Of a stretch of 6,676 bases of DNA, positions 1-3,976 are shown piece after piece. The notes under the pieces are model-generated. The model searched no databases. It was not told the DNA's origin and saw only the letters and a program-made list of their open reading frames with translations. How positions within the stretch are numbered: position 1 is the stretch's first letter; each line of letters starts with the position of its first letter. Source of the stretch: Chloroflexota bacterium (lineage in GTDB: Bacteria; Chloroflexota; Anaerolineae; Promineifilales; Promineifilaceae); NCBI GenBank assembly GCA_963169155.1, contig CAUJGI010000724.1, forward strand, positions 1 through 6,676, in the 5' to 3' direction. Made by a program: the position numbers and the translations under genes.

Positions 1-263
1 ACGGCTTCGATGATCAGGTCGGCCTGAGCGGCCGTTGCCAACGAGGTGGTGGTGTGAATGGCGGCTTTGGCAGCGGCAGCGTCGGCAGCAGCCGTTTTGC
101 CCCGTGCCACCCCTTTGTCGATAGAAATCTCGATGCCCGCCACCGACTGCGCCAGCAACGCCTCCGTCACGTCGTACAACAGCACCTCATAGCCCGCCAG
201 CGCCGACGCCTGGGCAATGCCCGCACCCATGGTCCCCCCACCGATGATTGCTACTTTTTGCAT
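1..263 (-). CDS. 3-hydroxyacyl-CoA dehydrogenase, N-terminal part (cut by left edge)
   Basis: The 87 visible residues start MQKVAIIGGGTMGAGIAQ, a dinucleotide-binding Rossmann fold with GxGxxG at G8-x-G10-x-x-G13, an acidic Asp31 ending the second strand (LLYD), and ADLIIEA at 81-87. This is the standard N-terminus of the 3-hydroxyacyl-CoA / 3-hydroxybutyryl-CoA dehydrogenase family. The family oxidises (S)-3-hydroxyacyl-CoA to 3-ketoacyl-CoA with NAD(+) in the cytoplasm; some members run the reverse reaction. The C-terminal helical domain with the catalytic His is outside the window. The ATG at 263-261 follows a GAGGGAA ribosome site (275-269) at good spacing. The gene lies 83 nt downstream of a PaaG-like crotonase on the same strand, an order that recalls paaG-paaH of phenylacetate operons. 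The RGK near residue 55 also occurs in PaaH-type proteins. A general beta-oxidation enzyme is equally possible. Confidence 0.93.
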   Translation of the reverse strand, partial: MQKVAIIGGGTMGAGIAQASALAGYEVLLYDVTEALLAQSVAGIEISIDKGVARGKTAAADAAAAKAAIHTTTSLATAAQADLIIEA

Positions 264-280
264 GCTGCTTCCCTCATTTT

Positions 281-350
281 GGTAATCGGTAATCGGTTAT
301 CGGTAACCTGCAAACCGATTACCGTTTACCGTTTACCGTTTACCGATTAC
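281..350. repeat. Inverted array of GGTAATC/GGTAAAC heptamers
   Basis: The gap between the crotonase and dehydrogenase genes is almost entirely 7-base units. The left side reads GGTAATC (281), GGTAATC (288), GGTTATC (295), GGTAACC (302). After a short centre the complement runs GATTACC (317), GTTTACC (324, 331, 338) and GATTAC (345-350). The two halves can pair into a long imperfect hairpin in RNA from either strand. The stop codon of the crotonase gene (TAA, 349-347) is built from the outermost unit. The array may act as a transcript-stabilising or processing hairpin between two operon genes, or be a dispersed repetitive element; the sequence alone does not decide. Confidence 0.9.
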
Positions 351-1132
351 ATTCCCTTAAACTGCGCCGCCCGCTTCTCCAAAAACGCGGCCACACCCTC
401 TTTGTTGTCATGGCTGCGCCCAGCGATTTCCTGCAAATAGGCTTCCGCTTCCAGCGCGCCAAACAGATCGGTCTGCCACGCCTGGTTCATGGCCCGCTTG
501 GTGAGGCCAAAGGCCAGCGTGGGGCCAGCGGCCAACGAACCGGCCCAGGCCGCCACATTTTCCATCAGCTGGCCTGCGGGTACCACGCGGTTGACCATGC
601 CCCAGGCCAGCGCCTTGTCTGCGGGGACTTTGTCGGCGGTGATGGCCATTTCGTAGGCGCGGGCCTGCCCAATGAGCCGGGGCAGCAGCCAGTTGACGCC
701 GCTGTCCGGCACCAGCCCCACCTTGCTGAAGGCGAGCATGAAGCTGGCGCTGTCGGCCGCAATGCGGAGATCGGCGGCCAGGGCCACGCCGCAGCCCGCC
801 CCGGCGGCAATGCCGTTGATTGCGCCGATGATCGGTTTTTCCAGCTGGACCATTTGCGTGATGAGTTTGTGGTAACCGTGACGCAAATGATCGCCAATGG
901 AGAAGGCGTCGCCGCGCTCAGTGACGTCGGCCAGGTCCTGACCCGAGGAGAAGGCACGGCCGTTTCCCGTCAGCACCACACAGCGAATGGCTTTGTCACG
1001 GCCAGATTGTTTGAAAGCGGCCGTTGTTTCGTCGATCATCTGGTCGTTAAACGCATTCAGCTTGTCTGGCCGGTTTAACGTGATGGTTGCCACACCGTTC
1101 TGGACGTCAAACAAAATTGTTTCGTACCCCAT
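347..1132 (-). CDS. Enoyl-CoA hydratase/isomerase family protein, PaaG-like
   Basis: This 261-aa crotonase-fold protein has the usual family length. Visible family signatures are NRPDKLNAFN (20-29), the first oxyanion-hole segment FSSGQDL (61-67), and the second, INGIAAGAG (105-113). The C-terminus ends in EGVAAFLEKRAAQFKG, typical of the superfamily. The two glutamates used by classical enoyl-CoA hydratases appear replaced (Gly115 and, by my alignment, Phe135). The segment FSKVGLVPDSG keeps Asp143, matching the catalytic Asp of PaaG (ring-epoxide isomerase of phenylacetate breakdown, also a delta3,delta2-enoyl-CoA isomerase). I therefore favour isomerase over hydratase chemistry on a cytoplasmic acyl-CoA. 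The ATG at 1132 was chosen over an in-frame TTG at 1147, because the ribosome site AGGAGGT overlaps that TTG. It probably forms an operon with the dehydrogenase downstream. Confidence 0.93.
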   Translation of the reverse strand: MGYETILFDVQNGVATITLNRPDKLNAFNDQMIDETTAAFKQSGRDKAIRCVVLTGNGRAFSSGQDLADVTERGDAFSIGDHLRHGYHKLITQMVQLEKPIIGAINGIAAGAGCGVALAADLRIAADSASFMLAFSKVGLVPDSGVNWLLPRLIGQARAYEMAITADKVPADKALAWGMVNRVVPAGQLMENVAAWAGSLAAGPTLAFGLTKRAMNQAWQTDLFGALEAEAYLQEIAGRSHDNKEGVAAFLEKRAAQFKGM

Positions 1133-1136
1133 ATGG

Positions 1137-1143
1137 ACCTCCT
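1137..1143 (-). promoter_or_regulatory. Ribosome binding site AGGAGGT of the crotonase gene
   Basis: A full-consensus AGGAGGT stands 4 nt before ATG 1132-1130. It begins inside the codons of a longer TTG-started reading (TTG at 1147), so it rules that longer start out in practice. Confidence 0.85.
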
Positions 1144-1152
1144 GCAAGTGGT

Positions 1153-1246
1153 GGGAAGTAGCGAGTGAAAAAGTGATAAGTGAAAAGTGAAAAGATAACC
1201 ACTTATCACTTTTTATTTTTTACTTTTCACTATCTACTTCTTACTC
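1153..1246. repeat. Inverted array of AGTGAAA/TTTCACT-type heptamers
   Basis: Nearly all of the A/T-rich stretch before the crotonase gene is 7-base units. The right half reads, in strict register, ACTTATC (1201), ACTTTTT (1208), ATTTTTT (1215), ACTTTTC (1222), ACTATCT (1229), ACTTCTT (1236), ACT (1243). The left half holds the complements GGGAAGT (1153), AGCGAGT (1160), an 8-base unit (1167), GATAAGT (1175), GAAAAGT (1182) and GAAAAGA (1189). Bases 1168-1181 and 1201-1214 are perfect 14-base inverted arms with a 19-base loop. An alternative outer pairing uses 1155-1161 with 1234-1240. The array lies in the presumed leader of the crotonase gene, downstream of the terminator of the gene before it. 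Confidence 0.9.
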
Positions 1247-1278
1247 AAAATACCGCCGCTATGCTACCACTGGCCGGT

Positions 1279-1317
1279 AAAAAACAAAAACGTAGCCCGG
1301 ACATTTGCCGAGCTACG
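1279..1317 (-). terminator. Rho-independent terminator of the 125-aa gene
   Basis: On the minus strand, CGTAGCTCGG pairs with CCGGGCTACG around a 7-base loop. This is a 10-bp stem with one G-U wobble, followed directly by TTTTTGTTTTTT. On the plus strand the wobble would be a C-A mismatch and no T-run follows, so the terminator is directional. It starts about 45 nt after the stop codon at 1362 and separates this gene from the crotonase gene. Confidence 0.9.
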
Positions 1318-1344
1318 GAATATTTGCCTATGTAATTGTGAGGA

Positions 1345-1352
1345 ACGGCCGT
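1345..1352. repeat. ACGGCCGT palindrome, intergenic copy of a dispersed octamer
   Basis: This is one of 11 exact copies in the window; the others start at 956, 2562, 2721, 3197, 3286, 3351, 3775, 5051, 6396 and 6649. This is the only copy outside a gene. Four more sites differ only at an outer base (28, 1017, 2192, 2479). See the findings for the frame analysis. Confidence 0.85.
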
Positions 1353-1361
1353 TGCGCCAAT

Positions 1362-1739
1362 CTAGGGGAAAAACGGATCATCGTCTTCGTCGCTGTCATC
1401 CATCTCTTCCATTTCTTCGATGTCATCCAGCGGAAGGGCGACCCACAACATCAGAGCCTCGCCCTCATCTAGCTGCTCCAGGCGCAGCGAAACCACATCA
1501 ACCTGCTGGCGCATGCGCATCTCGTCGGGGAAGTCCAGTCGGACGGGACGGCCGACTTTCCAGGCATTACGGCACCGCTCCATGATGTCTTCACCGTTGC
1601 CAGTGCGCAGCTGACACACCGCCACCAAACGGTCTTCCGGCCCTTCCAGCACCGACTGCACCCAATCGACGGGGGTGGGGCGGAATTCCGGGGTTGGCCC
1701 TTCAATGATCGTGATTAATTCGGGTTCAATTGTAGACAT
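1362..1739 (-). CDS. Conserved-looking hypothetical protein with acidic C-terminal tail
   Basis: I do not recognise this 125-aa protein. Residues 1-103 look like a small globular domain with alternating hydrophobic segments (LITII, VDWVQSVL, RLVAVCQL, VRLDF, VDVVSLRL, ALMLWVALPL) and two cysteines (42 and 56). There is no signal peptide or membrane segment. Residues 105-121 are a tail with 13 Asp/Glu in 17 positions, ending DPFFP. It is accepted as a real gene because it has its own promoter (1808-1836), an ATG with purine-rich GGATAGGA just upstream, and a strong terminator. The overlapping readings on the other strand have no such signals. The acidic tail could mediate binding to a basic partner or metal ions; this is inference. 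Confidence 0.82.
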   Translation of the reverse strand: MSTIEPELITIIEGPTPEFRPTPVDWVQSVLEGPEDRLVAVCQLRTGNGEDIMERCRNAWKVGRPVRLDFPDEMRMRQQVDVVSLRLEQLDEGEALMLWVALPLDDIEEMEEMDDSDEDDDPFFP

Positions 1740-1761
1740 GTCCTATCCAATCATTCAATTT

Positions 1762-1796
1762 ATGGCGTTGCTGCCATTTTGTGGCGAAACGCCACA
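1762..1796 (-). promoter_or_regulatory. Two adjacent small hairpins in the leader of the 125-aa gene
   Basis: Bases 1780-1796 form a perfect 7-bp stem (TGTGGCG / CGCCACA) with a 3-base loop. Bases 1762-1777 form a 5-bp stem (ATGGC / GCCAT) with a 6-base loop. With transcription starting near 1800, the first hairpin would sit at the very 5' end of the mRNA, as in transcripts protected from 5' decay, or could be a protein-binding palindrome. No T-run follows, so this is not an attenuator of the standard kind. Confidence 0.5.
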
Positions 1797-1807
1797 GCAC
1801 GTTCACA

Positions 1808-1836
1808 ATAGTACAGATTCACACACTGCTTGGCAA
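1808..1836 (-). promoter_or_regulatory. Sigma70-like promoter of the 125-aa gene
   Basis: On the minus strand TTGCCA (1836-1831) is followed after exactly 17 bases by TACTAT (1813-1808). The -35 matches consensus at 5 of 6 positions and the -10 at 4 of 6. The predicted start near 1800 leaves a leader of about 60 nt, containing two hairpins. The promoter lies in the 150-bp gap after the potassium-channel gene, so the 125-aa gene can be transcribed independently. Confidence 0.6.
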
Positions 1837-1889
1837 CCGCTTTTTATTAATATCGCCTTTGATTTTGGCAAAATCGCGGCCTAATTCCC

Positions 1890-2894
1890 CTATTTTTCAC
1901 TCTTTACAAATGCCCCCAACTCACTGCCCGTCAAACTTTCCAGCCGGGCCAGCTGATCACGTGTGCCAATGACAATCAATTCATCACCGGCCTGAAGCAC
2001 CGTGTGGGCGTCGGGGAGGTAGGAGTGATTTTCGCGCAGCATGGCGATGATGGAGACGCCCGTTTCCTGGCGGATATTGGCCTGGCCCACTGTCTTGCCG
2101 ATTAGCTCAGACGTCTTACCCACCACCAGCTCCTCCACCCACAGCTCAATGCCCCCGTCCAACGTCACTACGTCAAAAAAGTCGGTGACGTGCGGCCGTA
2201 TGATGATGTTGGCCATGTGCTGCCCACCGATCTGGTAAGGCGACACTACCCGGTTGGCCCCGGCACGGCGCATTTTGCGGTCGTTTTCGGCATCAACCGA
2301 GCGGGTCACAATGTACAAATCGGCGTTCAGCGCCCGGGCGGAGAGAACAATAAACAGGTTGCGCGCATCTTCGCCGGTGCACACCAGCACGCCCCAGGCC
2401 CGCTCGATGCCCGCCTGCTGCAACACTTCATCCTTGGTGGCGTCGCCCAGCAGATAGGGCAGCCCCAGCTCGTCTAAAACGGCCGCTTTGCCCGCATCCC
2501 ACTCAATCACCACCACCTGCCGCTTGCTGCCCAAGAGGGACTTGACGGCGCTTTGACCCACACGGCCGTAACCGCACACAATCACGTGATTTTCCAGGTT
2601 GTCAATGTGTCGCATCATGCGTCGTTTACTCCAGGTGTCGCCCAGGTTGGCCGTCAGCAAATATTCCAGGCCATAGGCCACAAAAGCCACGCCCGCCACC
2701 AGCAAAACGACGGTGAAGATACGGCCGTTGGTCGTCAACGTCTGCACCTCACCAAAACCCACCGTGGTGAGCGTGATGGCCGTCATGTAAAACGCGTCGC
2801 TAAAACCCCAGCCTTCGATGAGCATGTAGCCCGAAGTGCCAAAAGCAAACAGCAAAAATGGTATGAGAATGAGGGCCAGGACACGACGGTTCAT
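1890..2894 (-). CDS. Two-TM potassium channel with RCK (TrkA-N/TrkA-C) domain
   Basis: The protein of 334 aa has a membrane segment (about 5-25), a pore helix, the selectivity filter TVGFG (44-48), and a second segment (about 58-82). A cytoplasmic RCK domain follows, with Rossmann motif GYGRVG (108-113), acidic residues at the end of strand 2 (Glu131, Asp133) and a GDAT loop (150-153). A TrkA-C domain covers about 245-315. This is the MthK-type layout: a tetrameric K(+) channel in the inner membrane gated by ligand or ion binding to an RCK ring. The filter has Phe where TVGYG is most common. I chose the ATG at 2894, seven codons inside a longer TTG reading from 2915, because it places about four residues before TM1 as in relatives. 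Neither start has a good ribosome site. It begins 10 nt after the Nudix gene ends, suggesting translational coupling. Confidence 0.95.
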   Translation of the reverse strand: MNRRVLALILIPFLLFAFGTSGYMLIEGWGFSDAFYMTAITLTTVGFGEVQTLTTNGRIFTVVLLVAGVAFVAYGLEYLLTANLGDTWSKRRMMRHIDNLENHVIVCGYGRVGQSAVKSLLGSKRQVVVIEWDAGKAAVLDELGLPYLLGDATKDEVLQQAGIERAWGVLVCTGEDARNLFIVLSARALNADLYIVTRSVDAENDRKMRRAGANRVVSPYQIGGQHMANIIIRPHVTDFFDVVTLDGGIELWVEELVVGKTSELIGKTVGQANIRQETGVSIIAMLRENHSYLPDAHTVLQAGDELIVIGTRDQLARLESLTGSELGAFVKSEK

Positions 2895-2904
2895 AACTGC
2901 CAGA

Positions 2905-3867
2905 TTAGCAAACAAATCTGCCTGAGTCTAGATGTTGGCACAGCAGGGCAAAATAGGTGCGCCAGGTGGATGGCGGCATCTCGGCCAGAAATTCATCAGG
3001 CGTCTGCCAGCGCAGCGCCGCCACTTCGGCCAGCGCCGGTTTCGGTTGACCGCCCACCACACGCGCCCGGAACACCGCGCCCACATTTTGCACCTGGTCA
3101 CCGTTGGCATAGGTGTGCCGCAAATCCGGGGCGCTGTAAACACCCAGCAGCCGCTCCAGCGCAATGTGCAGCCCCGTCTCCTCAAACGTTTCGCGCACGG
3201 CCGTTTGCGCCACGTTCTCGCCCAAATCGCAAAAGCCAGCCGGGAAACCCCAGGCGTGGTTGTCTTGCCGCTGAATGGTGAGCAGACGGCCGTCTTTAGC
3301 CACCACCACCGCCATCGCCCCCACCGCAAGCAGCAGATCATGGCCAATGAACGGCCGTACCGCAAGAATCTGGTCCTCGGTTTGCGGAGATGTGTACGGC
3401 GGTGAACAGGCCGGCTCGCCACCCGCCAGCGTATCGCGCACCATGTCGGCATACCACAACGGCAAACCCATGCGAGCAACCTCCTCCGGGGCAAAAAACG
3501 CCTGTTCGGTTGTCTCGATGCCGTCGGGCTGCATCGTGCCGCCCGCCACCTGGCCCGTCAGGCAGATGGTAAACTGCTGCACCTGGTCGCCGTTGGGGTA
3601 GGTCACGTCGTAGCGGGGATGGCTGTAGACGCCCACCAGCGATAACGGCCCAGCCAGCAAGCCCGTCTCTTCCAACAGCTCGCGGCGGGCGCAGCTTTCA
3701 ATCGTTTCGCCCAGTTCCATCACCCCGCCAGGCAGCCCCCAAAAGCTAAAATCGGTGCGGCGTTGGAGGAGGATACGGCCGTCTGCATCCCGCAGCACCA
3801 CCGTGCCAAACACCAGAATAATTTTGCGCGATCCGACTCTGGCGCGCAGCCATTCAATGTAAGACAT
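2905..3867 (-). CDS. Tandem two-domain Nudix hydrolase
   Basis: This 320-aa protein contains two complete Nudix domains. The first has a perfect box G48-x5-E54-x7-R62-E63-L-x-E66-E67-x-G69-L70. The second has G211-x5-E217-x7-R225-E226-T-x-E229-E230-x-G232-L233, with Thr in place of the usual aliphatic residue. Both keep the Mg(2+)-binding glutamates and both continue with GVYSxP and TYxNGDQVQ (79-97, 242-260), so the halves arose by duplication or fusion of close relatives. Single Nudix enzymes are usually 130-200 aa. The family hydrolyses nucleoside diphosphates linked to another group; the substrate cannot be told here. The ATG at 3867 was preferred to a GTG 21 codons upstream (3930), because GGAGGG precedes it and the N-terminus MSYIEWLR matches family members. 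It is cytoplasmic and in one unit with the potassium channel. Confidence 0.94.
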   Translation of the reverse strand: MSYIEWLRARVGSRKIILVFGTVVLRDADGRILLQRRTDFSFWGLPGGVMELGETIESCARRELLEETGLLAGPLSLVGVYSHPRYDVTYPNGDQVQQFTICLTGQVAGGTMQPDGIETTEQAFFAPEEVARMGLPLWYADMVRDTLAGGEPACSPPYTSPQTEDQILAVRPFIGHDLLLAVGAMAVVVAKDGRLLTIQRQDNHAWGFPAGFCDLGENVAQTAVRETFEETGLHIALERLLGVYSAPDLRHTYANGDQVQNVGAVFRARVVGGQPKPALAEVAALRWQTPDEFLAEMPPSTWRTYFALLCQHLDSGRFVC

Positions 3868-3870
3868 CGA

Positions 3871-3876
3871 CCCTCC
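3871..3876 (-). promoter_or_regulatory. Ribosome binding site GGAGGG deciding the Nudix start
   Basis: GGAGGG lies 3 nt before ATG 3867. The alternative GTG at 3930 has only AAGG nearby. A weak -35/-10 pair for this gene may be GTGAAA (3930-3925) and GATATT (3906-3901) with 18-bp spacing, which would exclude the upstream GTG from the message. Confidence 0.6.
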
Positions 3877-3944
3877 AAAACGCCATTCAACCCGGCGAAA
3901 AATATCCCCCAAAGGTCCTGTTTTTTTCACGGCACCTTAACTCG

Positions 3945-3967
3945 TTACCAGAGGTAAATCTTTTACC
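3945..3967. promoter_or_regulatory. Alternating GGTAAA half-sites before the kinase gene (candidate operator)
   Basis: TTACC (3945-3949) is inverted as GGTAA (3953-3957) across AGA. GGTAAA (3953-3958) is in turn inverted as TTTACC (3962-3967) across TCT. Three half-sites with regular spacing sit 10 bp from the kinase start, in the divergent gap, the usual position for a repressor or activator site. The half-site also equals the core of the heptamers at 281-350, so it may instead be a remnant of the same repeat type. Confidence 0.4.
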
Positions 3968-3976
3968 ATACTCTAG
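3964..3976 (+). promoter_or_regulatory. Candidate -10 element for a leaderless kinase transcript
   Basis: TACCAT (3964-3969) lies 7 nt before the ATG at 3977, so transcription from it would begin at or next to the start codon. The kinase ATG has no Shine-Dalgarno sequence within reach (AGAGG at 3950 is too far), which fits leaderless translation. No convincing -35 is present, so this stays tentative. Confidence 0.3.

Noticed and set aside
281..350. CRISPR array or attachment site at the heptamer array
   Set aside because: Units are 7 bases without spacers, in inverted halves, with no integrase nearby.
54..440. Plus-strand 128-aa open frame across the left dehydrogenase gene and the heptamer array
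   Set aside because: It runs antisense to a clear Rossmann protein, crosses the repeat array and reads as low-complexity Arg/His-rich sequence.
410..1078. Plus-strand 222-aa open frame opposite the crotonase gene
   Set aside because: Shadow of a well-supported gene in GC-rich codons; no recognisable motif and no ribosome site.
1133..1278. A sigma70 promoter for the crotonase gene
   Set aside because: A promoter is expected between the terminator and the ATG, but the A/T-rich heptamers give many weak matches and none has a good -35/-10 pair.
1861..1875. Perfect small inverted repeat GATTTT-GGC-AAAATC after the channel stop codon, as a terminator
   Set aside because: The stem is short and A/T-rich, and no T-run follows on the minus strand, so it does not meet the terminator pattern. 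How the channel transcript ends remains unknown.
2553..3281. Plus-strand 242-aa open frame
   Set aside because: It spans the ends of two good minus-strand genes (channel and Nudix) and shows only antisense composition.
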